From: Candidatus Tayloriibacteriota bacterium | GTDB lineage: Bacteria; Patescibacteriota; Minisyncoccia; Phycocordibacterales; PALSA-1337 | Assembly (NCBI GenBank): GCA_026395095.1 | Contig: JAPLZI010000056.1 | Coordinates: forward strand, 1 to 29,963 | DNA: 29,963 nucleotides | Direction: 5' to 3' | In this document: positions 6,879-14,386 of the stretch, one piece after another | Position numbering within the stretch: position 1 is the stretch's first letter | Layout: each line of letters opens with the position of its first letter | Notes under the pieces: model-generated | Told to the model about the DNA's origin: nothing | Seen by the model: only the letters and a program-made list of their open reading frames with translations | Database searches by the model: none | Made by a program: the position numbers and the translations under genes

Positions 6879-7697
6879 CTACTTTGTGAGCTGATCGAGA
6901 GCTGTCGCCCAGTCCTTGGCAAGGTCCTTCATTGGCGCATGCATCATGACCACTTTCGCGCCCTCGATTTTCACCGGGAAACGCGAGTAATGATCGAACG
7001 CCGCCGAGAACGGATCGTCGTGATGACCAAGATCAGTGACAACTGCGACATGCCTTGCTCCTTGCCGAGCGGCTTCCACCATGAGGAGAATACCGTACGG
7101 CACGAGCTCGCCTAGCCTGAACTTGTTTCCCATCGTCCTTGACGACATTGGGAGGTGCAGGTCCGTGAGCACGACATCGAACTTCTCGCGACCGAGGGTA
7201 TCCATCGCATCTTGATATCCGGTCACCGTGATCAAACGATGTCCAGCAAGCCCATGTTTGGCGCTCGCGATGTTTTCCGGAGTGTCGTCGATGACGAGGA
7301 TACGCAATGCGTTCGGAAGCAGTGGTATCACCTCCTCCGTCGGCTTTGCTTCCTCAACCTCGTTGGCCGATTGGAGCTCCTTATGGAGCTTGCCGATTAG
7401 AGTCGCGAGTTCGACGACGGTATTCGTAATGCCGAGGATGACGCAATTCGATGGTAGGGCTACACCTGTGTCGCGACCAATTTTCAAGTAGGCATAGGTT
7501 TTATTCTTGCTATACCCACCCTCAATGTCGCGGACTTCAGTAAAAACGATGAGATCAGCCTCATCAGGCTTGTCGACGAATGCATGGGTACCCTTGTCGA
7601 GAAGTGTCGTGAAAACATGTCGTATAACACGAGGAAGCGGACCATCCTTCATCGCGAGGTGAATTTTAACTGGTCTAACAGTTGTTGCTGTGCTCAT
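6879..7697 (-). CDS. Atypical response-regulator receiver protein with N-terminal extension
   Basis: From ATG 7697 the product has 272 residues. Residues about 131-225 look like a receiver domain: LVIDD (Asp137/138), acceptor strand VVLTDLHLP with Asp179, and VVTD with Thr221. The first 125 residues form another alpha/beta region, perhaps a degenerate receiver-like fold, ending in a Glu-rich linker. No output domain is visible. An in-frame start at 7757 exists, but ATG 7697 has a strong GAAGGAGA site 6-7 nt upstream, so I prefer it. A divergent relative lies at 8050; both share the pattern FDVVLTDL...P and later a TD-x-x-HH segment ending SA-x-FD, not normal for receivers. Its partner kinase is unknown. 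Confidence 0.7.
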   Translation of the reverse strand: MSTATTVRPVKIHLAMKDGPLPRVIRHVFTTLLDKGTHAFVDKPDEADLIVFTEVRDIEGGYSKNKTYAYLKIGRDTGVALPSNCVILGITNTVVELATLIGKLHKELQSANEVEEAKPTEEVIPLLPNALRILVIDDTPENIASAKHGLAGHRLITVTGYQDAMDTLGREKFDVVLTDLHLPMSSRTMGNKFRLGELVPYGILLMVEAARQGARHVAVVTDLGHHDDPFSAAFDHYSRFPVKIEGAKVVMMHAPMKDLAKDWATALDQLTK

Positions 7698-7733
7698 ACA
7701 TTCTCCTTCTGTATTGGGTTGATTTGGTTGTGG

Positions 7734-7785
7734 TTTAAGATAGCTCTCAAAAGACAACTTTCTGCCTTTTCAGAGCTATCCTAAA
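7734..7785 (-). promoter_or_regulatory. Long hairpin in the 5' leader of the receiver-like gene
   Basis: On the minus strand TTTAGGATAGCTCT pairs with AGAGCTATCTTAAA (14 bp, one G-T pair); after one mismatch AAAAG pairs with CTTTT. There is no T-tract, so it is not a terminator. It lies between the predicted transcription start (about 7806) and the Shine-Dalgarno. Confidence 0.7.
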
Positions 7786-7812
7786 CACATATCAAAGAAC
7801 TTGATTAGGCGC

Positions 7813-7842
7813 ATTCTAGCACGTTTATCAGTCATTTGTCAA
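7813..7842 (-). promoter_or_regulatory. Promoter of the receiver-like gene at 6879
   Basis: TTGACA (7842-7837) and TAGAAT (7818-7813) with 18-bp spacing and a TGC before the -10. Predicted start near 7806 leaves a leader of about 110 nt. Confidence 0.8.
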
Positions 7843-7898
7843 TAGTTATTTAGTGATAATAACGGCTCCGTTAAGCTTTCTTGATGGACATCTATATA

Positions 7899-7927
7899 TT
7901 GACATATCTATGGTAACATGCTATAAC
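7899..7927 (+). promoter_or_regulatory. Promoter of the receiver-like gene at 8050
   Basis: TTGACA (7899-7904) and TATAAC (7922-7927) with 17-bp spacing and TGC before the -10. Predicted start near 7934 gives a leader of about 115 nt with no open frame that I can defend and no Shine-Dalgarno before ATG 8050. Confidence 0.8.
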
Positions 7928-8049
7928 TGTCGTAGTTAGCCGTTCCCTTGAAAGATATGGGTTGAGTTCAGAAATGTGGAAATAATAGACTTGCTGGCAC
8001 CTCGCCAAGCGGATTAGTTCCATTTACTGTACTCAATCACTCATTCACA

Positions 8050-8721
8050 ATGAAAATCCTAGTGTTCGATGATAACAAAATCAACCAAGCTGCCGCCAGA
8101 GCTCAACTCGGTAAGGATCACGACCTCACAGTAGTCGGTACCTACGACCAGGCACAGGAACTTCTCAAGCCACAGTACGACTACAAGAAGGCCTCGGCCG
8201 CGCTCAAGGAGCAGTTCGGCGACTTCAGCCCCTATCGTTCCAACGATGAGGCAATGAAAGCCCGATACTTCGCTGCCGCGAAAGTGGCGGATGAGCAGGT
8301 AACCACGTATCCAGACTTCGACGTCGTCCTCACTGACCTTCTCGTGCCAGCCTCGGAGCAGGCACAAGGTAGTAAAGGTTTGGAGTTTGCCGGCGAAGAG
8401 ATGCCTGTCGGCATCTTCATCGGGCTATTGGCCGCAGTCAAAGGACATGCGAAGTTTGTTGCAGTCTTCACCGACAGCGACCATCATTCACATCCCGCTT
8501 CTGCCTGCTTCGATGTTTTCAACGAAGGAGAGTGCAAACCGACACTGTTTACTGTGGGAAGCAGTAAAGTCCTCCTGTCCAACACGAGGAATTGGGTCAA
8601 TCAGTTTGACCCGAAAGATCTCGGCAAGGCACTGAAATATGAGGAATGCAGTGACCGAACCGATACGATTCGCGCCAAGAATTGGGCCACACTCCTCGAG
8701 TACCTTATTTCGGCGAAGTAG
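8050..8721 (+). CDS. Receiver-like protein with an internal insertion
   Basis: The 223-residue product starts MKILVFDDN (Asp7/Asp8), has the acceptor strand FDVVLTDLLVP with Asp96, and VAVFTD with Thr141, so the receiver fold is likely. Between the first helix and the acceptor strand there are about 45 extra residues (about 41-88), rich in Lys, Ala and Tyr. The C-terminal 80 residues are not a known output domain. The motif MPVGIF then TDSDHHSHPASACFD parallels VPYGIL then TDLGHHDDPFSAAFD in the divergent neighbour, so the two are paralogues. Role unknown; I infer a dedicated signalling pair. It ends with a clear terminator. Confidence 0.7.
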   Translation: MKILVFDDNKINQAAARAQLGKDHDLTVVGTYDQAQELLKPQYDYKKASAALKEQFGDFSPYRSNDEAMKARYFAAAKVADEQVTTYPDFDVVLTDLLVPASEQAQGSKGLEFAGEEMPVGIFIGLLAAVKGHAKFVAVFTDSDHHSHPASACFDVFNEGECKPTLFTVGSSKVLLSNTRNWVNQFDPKDLGKALKYEECSDRTDTIRAKNWATLLEYLISAK

Positions 8722-8754
8722 CCGGCGAGCTAAACGCTCGTAGAACGATCAAGC

Positions 8755-8788
8755 AACGCACCCGCTCCGGCTGGTGCGTTTTTCTTTA
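8755..8788 (+). terminator. Intrinsic terminator of the receiver-like gene at 8050
   Basis: AACGCACC (8755-8762) pairs with GGTGCGTT (8773-8780), followed by TTTTCTTT. Confidence 0.9.
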
Positions 8789-8873
8789 CGAACAAACAGT
8801 GCACATAGATATACCCCATACGACCAAGCTCCATCTGTAATATTTTAACTGCAGTGTCGGCTTCATAGTACAC

Positions 8874-9335
8874 ATGAAGCGAGTCATAACAATAATTTTT
8901 CGATGGGCTCTGATCGCAGACATGTTCATTCTGTCAGCAGTTTTCCTAAAGCTTTTTGCCAATCCATTTGCCAATCCATTTTCAACACCTGTAGTATCAG
9001 CCAGTGAACTACAGACAATTGGGCCGGCAGCAAAAGACCTGATGATCAAAATGGAGATGGTCGGGCTATCACCTCGAGATATCGGACAGATCACGCGTCC
9101 TTCATTTACAGCGAACGGCAGGATGATAACTCTGAAAAAAGACAATATGCAGATTTTCGAATACGCTGATCCTGATACAGCGACTAACGAAGCCTCAGCA
9201 CTCACGCTCAAGTACAAGAACAGTTCAAGATCACCATTATGGAAAAAACAGATGCACGTACGTGCGAACGGCACATTAGTTATGTTCTATATGGGAGATC
9301 AAAGTTCCATAGTCGATTTCATCGCACAGAATTAA
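8874..9335 (+). CDS. Small protein with N-terminal membrane anchor or signal, unknown function
   Basis: The 153-residue product starts MKRVITIIFRWALIADMFIL, a hydrophobic segment to about residue 27, so it is exported or anchored. The rest is predicted alpha/beta, with a near-C-terminal segment LWKKQMHVRANGTLVMFYMG that I recall only as a general pattern in small CPR proteins. A short direct repeat codes for FANPFANPF at 28-36. No Shine-Dalgarno or convincing promoter is seen. It may be co-expressed with the membrane protein at 9393, but that gene has its own promoter. No function assigned. Confidence 0.6.
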   Translation: MKRVITIIFRWALIADMFILSAVFLKLFANPFANPFSTPVVSASELQTIGPAAKDLMIKMEMVGLSPRDIGQITRPSFTANGRMITLKKDNMQIFEYADPDTATNEASALTLKYKNSSRSPLWKKQMHVRANGTLVMFYMGDQSSIVDFIAQN

Positions 9336-9352
9336 GTATTTTGAATCTATAT

Positions 9353-9383
9353 TTAACATTTCTTACTTAATTAGAGTTATAAT
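9353..9383 (+). promoter_or_regulatory. Promoter of the membrane protein at 9393
   Basis: TTAACA (9353-9358) and TATAAT (9378-9383), 19-bp spacing. The -10 ends nine nt before the ATG, predicting a nearly leaderless mRNA. Confidence 0.7.
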
Positions 9384-9392
9384 CTAGACACC

Positions 9393-9686
9393 ATGAAAAA
9401 CCCTTACTACCGCGCCATACTAGCGCTCGGATATATAAATTTGATTGCATCGATCCTTTTCTACGGCCAGAGGATTGCCAAACCGGTCGACACAATATTC
9501 GCACCGATTGCCATGCTTTCACTGCTTACCCTGTCAGTCGCTGTCATGGGCTATTTATTTTTCTTCGAGCCTCTGCAACTCTACCTCAGTGGTCAAAAAG
9601 CTGAAGCAACTACATCATTTCTAAAAACTATCGCAACGTTTGCGCTCACTACGATAGTGGTATTTGCGATCATGCTTCTTAGCTAA
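9393..9686 (+). CDS. Small integral membrane protein, unknown
   Basis: The 97-residue product has three predicted membrane helices, at about 8-25, 36-57 and 75-96, with a short loop EPLQLYLSGQKAEA between the second and third. No motif suggests an enzyme or transporter. It is a one-gene unit with a consensus -10 nine nt before the start and no Shine-Dalgarno. I do not recognise the family; small three-helix proteins of this kind are frequent in CPR genomes (general knowledge). Confidence 0.65.
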   Translation: MKNPYYRAILALGYINLIASILFYGQRIAKPVDTIFAPIAMLSLLTLSVAVMGYLFFFEPLQLYLSGQKAEATTSFLKTIATFALTTIVVFAIMLLS

Positions 9687-9720
9687 ATATATTTTCTAAA
9701 TCGTAAGATGAAGAACAGGA

Positions 9721-9749
9721 TTGACTAAACGGAAATCAGATTGTAGTGT
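9721..9749 (+). promoter_or_regulatory. Possible promoter of the gene at 9800
   Basis: TTGACT (9721-9726) and TAGTGT (9744-9749), 17-bp spacing. If used, transcription starts after the GTG at 9746, which favours the ATG at 9800. Confidence 0.45.
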
Positions 9750-9799
9750 CTAAGCAGGCCATTGAAAACATTCCACAACATCATCTGGAGAACCCTATA

Positions 9800-10477
9800 A
9801 TGCCATCCTCAAAATTTACTGACACCATAGTGCCAGTGCCGCTTTATGTTATCGAGCTGTCAAAAAGAAAGCTGCGTACAGTATATTGCAACCTGAGACC
9901 TCTTCAACGCGACGACAATACCCATAGTACTGACTTCGAGGAGTTCGATGAATTCCTGCGGTCAATATCATCACCAACAACAGTAGCTATCCACTATCAG
10001 CATTATCGGCCCGAACTGTTCACGGTAGTAGTGACTCTACAGCCTGTGGTTTGCTGGGATACTGATGAAGGTCTTCCGCGATTGGACTTTGAAAAGCCGA
10101 GGAGCTGGAATCACTGCCCAAATATGTGGGGAACATTCATCCTCGCCATCGCAAGAGTTGATGGAGCCTGGGCAGGTGATGTAATAGCGGACCCCGATTC
10201 CGGAAACTTCATTTCTATCGTGGAAGCATATGGAATCACGACTAACTTCACTACCTTCCGTCGTGACGTTCTCCTACCTATCAATCTCAGCGAATTTCAG
10301 AAATTTGATCGTGGCAGGCCCATCCAGCAATGGGTCGACGCAAGATTAAACTTGCGCCCCGGCCACTGTTTCGAATACGAAGCAGGTTCGAACATAAGCG
10401 GAATTGCCAGAGTTGTAGCGTGCGGTACACAAACTCGTGGATCAAATGTTCCCTGCTCGATCGTAAAGGTTACCTAG
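9800..10477 (+). CDS. Hypothetical protein, no recognised domain
   Basis: From ATG 9800 the product has 225 residues. This start has GGAG nine nt upstream; a longer frame begins at GTG 9746 but overlaps the likely -10. The protein looks soluble and mixed alpha/beta, without signal peptide or membrane helix. It is fairly rich in Trp, Pro and aromatic residues; the middle segment around W-N-H-C-P-N-M-W-G-T-F and the end G-I-A-R-V-V-A-C-G-T are distinctive but unknown to me. A strong terminator follows. No function can be given. Confidence 0.6.
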   Translation: MPSSKFTDTIVPVPLYVIELSKRKLRTVYCNLRPLQRDDNTHSTDFEEFDEFLRSISSPTTVAIHYQHYRPELFTVVVTLQPVVCWDTDEGLPRLDFEKPRSWNHCPNMWGTFILAIARVDGAWAGDVIADPDSGNFISIVEAYGITTNFTTFRRDVLLPINLSEFQKFDRGRPIQQWVDARLNLRPGHCFEYEAGSNISGIARVVACGTQTRGSNVPCSIVKVT

Positions 10478-10506
10478 GAGACATTGTCTAATGTCGTCAC
10501 CATAGC

Positions 10507-10535
10507 CCCGCCCATTCATTTGGGCGGGATTTTTT
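10507..10535 (+). terminator. Intrinsic terminator of the gene at 9800
   Basis: CCCGCCCA (10507-10514) pairs with TGGGCGGG (10521-10528), followed by ATTTTTT. Confidence 0.93.
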
Positions 10536-10572
10536 ATAAAAAAATTGGCCGGTACTGGTGAGGTACCGGCCA
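10536..10572 (-). terminator. Intrinsic terminator of the 48-residue minus-strand gene
   Basis: TGGCCGGTAC (10546-10555) pairs perfectly with GTACCGGCCA (10563-10572). On the minus strand it is followed by ATTTTTTTATAAAA. It is back to back with the plus-strand terminator at 10507. Confidence 0.9.
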
Positions 10573-10598
10573 TTTGAAGTTGGGCAAGTTTGCGGTCA

Positions 10599-10745
10599 CT
10601 ACCCAAACTCCGTCTTATGAACGCGTTGGCGTACGGCGGACCGTACGACGCGGAATGCCCGGATCGGTTTCGGGCTGAAACTACCGATCAGAGCTCGGCG
10701 AAGGGCGCAAAGCAGCTCCTCGAGCTCACTATTTTCCGTGTTCAT
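10599..10745 (-). CDS. Small 48-residue basic protein with own promoter and terminator
   Basis: ATG 10745 opens a frame of 48 codons to TAG 10599, starting MNTENSELEELLCALRRALI and ending with an Arg-rich half. Support comes from the frame sitting exactly between a near-consensus promoter (10847-10819) and a strong terminator (10572-10536) on the same strand. The acidic-helical N-terminus followed by a basic tail could suit nucleic-acid or protein binding, but no family is recognised. Its ATG lies in one arm of a perfect 13-bp hairpin, with a weak AAGG in the loop. An alternative is that the transcript is a structured non-coding RNA and the frame is chance. Confidence 0.5.
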   Translation of the reverse strand: MNTENSELEELLCALRRALIGSFSPKPIRAFRVVRSAVRQRVHKTEFG

Positions 10746-10792
10746 ATACAGCTTTATATGGCCTTATTTATAGCCACAGAAAGCTGTATATG
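10743..10792 (-). promoter_or_regulatory. Hairpin enclosing the start codon of the 48-residue gene
   Basis: CATATACAGCTTT and AAAGCTGTATATG (10780-10792 and 10743-10755) pair over 13 bp; inside, TGGC pairs with GCCA. The ATG at 10745-10743 is the end of the second arm, so folding would hide it from ribosomes. Confidence 0.7.
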
Positions 10793-10818
10793 AGCTGATG
10801 TTTTAAAGTACTGCTAGT

Positions 10819-10847
10819 AGTATACACTATAACATAGTACTTGTCAA
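10819..10847 (-). promoter_or_regulatory. Near-consensus promoter of the 48-residue gene
   Basis: TTGACA (10847-10842) and TATACT (10824-10819), 17-bp spacing, with TG before the -10. Predicted start near 10812. Confidence 0.85.
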
Positions 10848-10873
10848 GCAGACACCAACGCTATTTTTTATAT

Positions 10874-11560
10874 CTAATTTGTAGTTCGGAAAGTCGAAGG
10901 AACGCTCACAGTCACATTACCTACCTGATCAGTCGTATAGACCATATAGTAGTAAGTGGTATTCGACTGTAATCCCGTCAGGTTAATACTCTGTGAAATA
11001 CGAAGACTTGTGTCTGTCATCGCAGACCAGCCACCCGTTACACCGACTGAAGTCATACGCTCAGTCAACTGGAGCGGAGCAGTGTTGTAATAAACAACAC
11101 CAGTCGCGGATTCATTCGTGGACCAGCTCACAGAGGCGCTATCTTTCGCTGTATAGACATTCAAGCCATAAATGCTAGGCGCTACTATATCTGTGGTGTT
11201 ATTGTAAACCACACTACCTGTGTAGACACCCATACCAGGATACATTCCTGTCGCGATCTGCAGATTCATGATCGGCAGAGTCATCGGACCGATGCGGCCG
11301 ACGGCCGGGATCTCATTGCGAAGCTGGAAGTTGGTTACTGCAGACTTAGTGAAATTACCGAAGTAACCTGTTACCAATCCTTGTGGATACAAAGCCTGGT
11401 CCTGTTTTAGGAATGTCTGGACTGCAGATACATCCGTTCCATTCATGCCAAACTGGAGTTCGCGAGTCAATGTCGCCGCGCTGGCGAATGCAGGCACACC
11501 CACAACTACGAGAGTCAGCGCAAGTAAGCTTAACCCCACAAAATTCATTTTATTAGTCAT
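10874..11560 (-). CDS. Secreted peptidoglycan-binding and fibronectin type III protein
   Basis: The 228-residue product has a signal peptide (residues about 1-29, ending AFASAA). Residues about 35-100 form a PG_binding_1-like three-helix domain (L-Q-F-G-M-N-G-T-D-V-S-A-V-Q-T-F-L, then G-Y-F-G, T-K-S-A-V-T-N-F-Q). Residues about 128-228 form a fibronectin type III domain ending TYYYMVYTTDQVGNVTVS. This pairing is common in Parcubacteria surface proteins (general knowledge); it likely acts outside the cell at the wall. ATG 11560 is preceded by CATAAT about 9 nt upstream, with no Shine-Dalgarno. It lies downstream of the sortase gene in the same direction. Confidence 0.85.
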   Translation of the reverse strand: MTNKMNFVGLSLLALTLVVVGVPAFASAATLTRELQFGMNGTDVSAVQTFLKQDQALYPQGLVTGYFGNFTKSAVTNFQLRNEIPAVGRIGPMTLPIMNLQIATGMYPGMGVYTGSVVYNNTTDIVAPSIYGLNVYTAKDSASVSWSTNESATGVVYYNTAPLQLTERMTSVGVTGGWSAMTDTSLRISQSINLTGLQSNTTYYYMVYTTDQVGNVTVSVPSTFRTTN

Positions 11561-11669
11561 ATATTTAATTATGTTAGTATTTTTTTAAGTATTAATAGAA
11601 ATGGGTATAAAAGCTCGACCTGCCATTCTAGATCCATGCTACATATATCTGCCGTATTAAAAGGTTATC

Positions 11670-11693
11670 CGTTACAGGACTCGTTACAGGACA
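11670..11693. repeat. 12-bp tandem repeat
   Basis: CGTTACAGGACT is directly followed by CGTTACAGGACA in the 154-bp gap between the sortase and the PG-binding gene. No terminator is seen in this gap, so read-through between the two genes is possible. Confidence 0.8.
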
Positions 11694-11714
11694 TTACATG
11701 ATTTCAACCAAAAG

Positions 11715-12293
11715 CTATTCGACTGACAAGTCGGCAAAGGCAACAACCCGATTTGAGTAGCTCTGTCCAGCCTTGTCCCAAATTCCGCCGCAGGTTATGA
11801 GATTGAGATGCGCTTTTCCATCACTTGAAAAATATATGCTGCCAGTATCGTCATTTTCGCTGAAGGTCTTTACCTCACTTACTACGAAAACAATAGTAAT
11901 TCCCTTTTGATCTTCAACATATATTTTGTCTCCCTTGGTCAACTTTGACAGATTATCAAACACTGCCTGTATGTTGTCTTTCCAACCATAATGCCCGTCT
12001 ATTATAGAGTTATCTCTTTGCCCAGGAATAGAACCTGGGTAGAACCAGCCAGAATTCACTGGACCCTTCGGCGTTCCAATAGTCCCATCCTGCTTAAGGC
12101 CCACGTTTTCGAGTTTGGCGGAAACCTTGATCGCAGGAATTTTTAGATAAACCGGTCGACCGAAAGTTGTTCTTTCCTTGTAAGCGAGTTCTTTCTGCAG
12201 GACATTTTGCGCCGGTGTGTTTTCCAAAAATCCAACAGGTGTGAGGGTAATAACATTTTGCGAGGCCTGAACAGATGCGACAAACAAGGCCAA
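11715..12293 (-). CDS. Sortase (class E/F-like transpeptidase), N-terminus unclear
   Basis: The sortase fold is clear: Y-L-K-I-P-A-I-K-V near 49-57, catalytic His101 in IIDGHYG, Cys168 in LNLITCGG and Arg182 in SNRVVAF, the His-Cys-Arg set of sortases. Sortases cleave a C-terminal sorting signal and join surface proteins to the wall or to each other. The only usual start is TTG 12293, which leaves a truncated membrane anchor and lacks a Shine-Dalgarno. The same frame is open further upstream to a TGA near 12362 and there encodes a better hydrophobic helix (GIAGFVLLARLALFVASV). This suggests entry by a -1 frameshift from the upstream surface-protein gene, a non-standard start, or an indel. Residue numbers count from the TTG. 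Confidence 0.85.
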   Translation of the reverse strand: MALFVASVQASQNVITLTPVGFLENTPAQNVLQKELAYKERTTFGRPVYLKIPAIKVSAKLENVGLKQDGTIGTPKGPVNSGWFYPGSIPGQRDNSIIDGHYGWKDNIQAVFDNLSKLTKGDKIYVEDQKGITIVFVVSEVKTFSENDDTGSIYFSSDGKAHLNLITCGGIWDKAGQSYSNRVVAFADLSVE

Positions 12294-13843
12294 CCTAGCA
12301 AGAAGAACAAACCCCGCAATGCCGAATTTGGAAAATTTGGAACATATGCAGGAATTGGGACGAAATCACTGGCAGTAGTTTGCAATATCACGTTTTTACC
12401 GACAACAACGGCGGCAACGGCCTTAGCTGTCACAGCCTGATGACCTGGAGCATCATTGTAGCCAATGGCAACTGCGGTGTTAGTTGTAGTCTCTGTAAGT
12501 CTTGAGGTACAGGCATACACCCATTTTTCGCGTGGATCTAGCTTGTTGTTATTATTTTTATCACCAGACAGGAAAACTGACGGACCACACTTATCATCAA
12601 TCACTGAAATATCAATTAGATCATTCTGCATCGTGTCATTCCAGACTGTATAGGTGTATGTGACTAGACCTGGACCATCAGGCAAAAATGCTGGCTCAGG
12701 GACCTTCGTAATACTGATAGAAGGTCCTCCCCCACCACCTAGAGTTATAGAAACCGGAGGTGCAACAGCGAGCACAACAGGCGGAGCAACAACTACTGCT
12801 GGGACAACCACAGGAGGAACTACTTCGGGCGGCACAACCACTGGAGGTACTACAACTGGTGGCACGACAACTGGAGGAACAACCACTGGAGGTACAACTA
12901 CGGGCGGTACAACAACAGGAGGAATAACAGCTGGAGGCACGACAACTGGTGGCACAATTACAGGTGGTACGACGACAGGAGGTGGTGGGAGCGGACCACA
13001 TGAGGTATTGACAGTCACATCCTTCCTTGCTGCTTCAATTCCGTTAACCATAAGTTTGAGTGAAAAATTTCCTGAATATGAAGGAGATTCTGAACTAATA
13101 TAAATATTTGTTCCAGGCCCAGCTCCCCACGAAGCCACTTGACCATAGGTACCATCTGAATTCGTGTCTTTTTCCAAAGTTTTTGAAGTTATTCCATCGC
13201 CGGTGACAAAAGCTACGAAGGTAACATTAGTTCCCGGGACAACGCAAGCCGCACTTGCCGTTATAGAAGCAACGACAGGATGAATAACTGGCGGAGGCAC
13301 AACTACAGGTGGAACTACGACTGGGTGCACACAAAAATTGCTTTGATTCACTTGGTCTCCAGCAAGCATACTTCCATAAGGTTGGTTATCAACCAATACA
13401 CGAGGTGCATCTCCATACCAAATATCATACTGCGCCGCGCATGCTGGTAGATTTATATTCATCGTTTCGGATGTCGAAGGTTTGACATTTACAGTCGGAC
13501 TACCATCGAAAAATTCCTGCTGTGATTGAGTAGAGAGGCTATATGGACCGAACATCTTATAGGAAGCTACACTAACAGACACGGCACAAATAGTGTTGTT
13601 TGTAACCGTTACAGATATACGATTTTGGGCCAAATCTGGATTTCGTACTATCGTCAATTCCCCACTCGCATAAGCATCAACTGCCTGATCGTAACTTAGG
13701 CTATCGCCGCTGTCGCAATTGACCACAGGACCTTGCTGAGCAAAAACTTTTTGGATAAAATCCTGATTTTGACCCGCTATTGATGCCATTATTCCCACAA
13801 AGGAAAGTATGCATACGCTGGTTACAAGTAATGTTTTCTTCAT
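12143..13843 (-). CDS. Large secreted surface protein with Pro/Val repeats, likely sortase substrate
   Basis: From ATG 13843 the product has 566 residues (an ATG seven codons earlier adds a poor leader before the MKKTLLV signal peptide). After the signal come a Cys-containing globular region, a short VVVPP linker, an immunoglobulin-like domain ending ahead of PPPPVVV, then a long run of P-P-V-V-V units (about residues 290-365), a Gly-rich stretch, and a DUF11-like beta domain (SITKVPEPAFLPDGPGLVTY to about 480). The C-terminus has PNFPNSA, similar to an LPxTG-type sorting signal, then a hydrophobic stretch and RPRK. The last 50 codons overlap the sortase in another frame, so the true C-terminus is uncertain. 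Low-complexity repeats may vary between strains. Confidence 0.75.
   Translation of the reverse strand: MKKTLLVTSVCILSFVGIMASIAGQNQDFIQKVFAQQGPVVNCDSGDSLSYDQAVDAYASGELTIVRNPDLAQNRISVTVTNNTICAVSVSVASYKMFGPYSLSTQSQQEFFDGSPTVNVKPSTSETMNINLPACAAQYDIWYGDAPRVLVDNQPYGSMLAGDQVNQSNFCVHPVVVPPVVVPPPVIHPVVASITASAACVVPGTNVTFVAFVTGDGITSKTLEKDTNSDGTYGQVASWGAGPGTNIYISSESPSYSGNFSLKLMVNGIEAARKDVTVNTSCGPLPPPPVVVPPVIVPPVVVPPAVIPPVVVPPVVVPPVVVPPVVVPPVVVPPVVVPPEVVPPVVVPAVVVAPPVVLAVAPPVSITLGGGGGPSISITKVPEPAFLPDGPGLVTYTYTVWNDTMQNDLIDISVIDDKCGPSVFLSGDKNNNNKLDPREKWVYACTSRLTETTTNTAVAIGYNDAPGHQAVTAKAVAAVVVGKNVILQTTASDFVPIPAYVPNFPNSALRGLFFLLGWPCLSHLFRPRKMLLPSHLLDFWKTHRRKMSCRKNSLTRKEQLSVDRFI
12332..12338 (-). other. Candidate -1 frameshift heptamer at the surface protein/sortase overlap
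   Basis: On the minus strand the surface-protein frame reads CCA-AAT-TTT, forming the heptamer A-AAT-TTT (X-XXY-YYZ). A -1 slip there enters exactly the frame that continues through a hydrophobic helix into the sortase. No clear stimulatory structure is seen. Confidence 0.35.
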
Positions 13844-13872
13844 ACAATCAAGCCGTATGAACATTCATATCA

Positions 13873-14334
13873 TTACAAACCTTCGAATGTAGTGACATGG
13901 CTCGTTAATTGTTCGGCGACAGATATCATTTCGGTGATGTCTTCCATAGCAAAAAGGATCATAGGTGAGATTGATTTTAGAGAAACAGACATGGGCCCCG
14001 CATAAATCCTGCGTGCATTGACCATCATTGTCCTTCGACCTATATTCTTGAAATCAAGGGTCACCTCGAACCCCTTTAAAAAGGTCCCATTAACAGCAAC
14101 ACCCTCGAGCTTGTTTCGAAGTGACGCAATGTTCCACTCCCCCTTGCCAAGTTTATAGATCGATTTTCCGTCAACCTGCTTTTGAGTGAGTTTGAAGGTT
14201 TTGTAGTACATATCGTTACCGGCAATCACATGAAGTTTTTCATCAAGTATCAAAAACGGCTCGTGTTCGATATCAACAACTGTTTTTACATATACCATGC
14301 CTGCTTCCCATATATGTGCGGTGTTCATAACCAC
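13873..14334 (-). CDS. Single PAS-domain protein
   Basis: The 153-residue product is essentially one PAS domain: V-V-D-I-E-H-E-P-F-L-I-L-D-E-K-L-H-V-I-A-G-N-D at about 20-42, then a K-L-G-K-G-E-W-N-I-A-S-L-R segment and N-A-R-R-I, ending in M-E-D-I-T-E. This is the pattern of PAS domains in CheR/kinase-type sensors. No kinase or output domain is present. The start may be GTG 14334, ATG 14328 or ATG 14298 (GGAAG a few nt upstream). It lies between the kinase gene and the surface-protein gene, about 30 nt from the latter, so it may be an accessory sensor of that operon. Confidence 0.75.
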   Translation of the reverse strand: MVMNTAHIWEAGMVYVKTVVDIEHEPFLILDEKLHVIAGNDMYYKTFKLTQKQVDGKSIYKLGKGEWNIASLRNKLEGVAVNGTFLKGFEVTLDFKNIGRRTMMVNARRIYAGPMSVSLKSISPMILFAMEDITEMISVAEQLTSHVTTFEGL

Positions 14335-14386
14335 TAGCCGTTCGAGAGATCAATTCATTGCGAGAATGAGACAAAATCATGCAAAA

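Noticed and set aside
10590..10793. Plus-strand 67-codon frame
   Set aside because: It lacks promoter and Shine-Dalgarno and runs against a minus-strand unit with promoter and terminator.
12654..13103. Plus-strand frame rich in Thr-Gly-Gly repeats
   Set aside because: It is the reverse shadow of the Pro/Val repeats of the surface protein; no start signal or family match.
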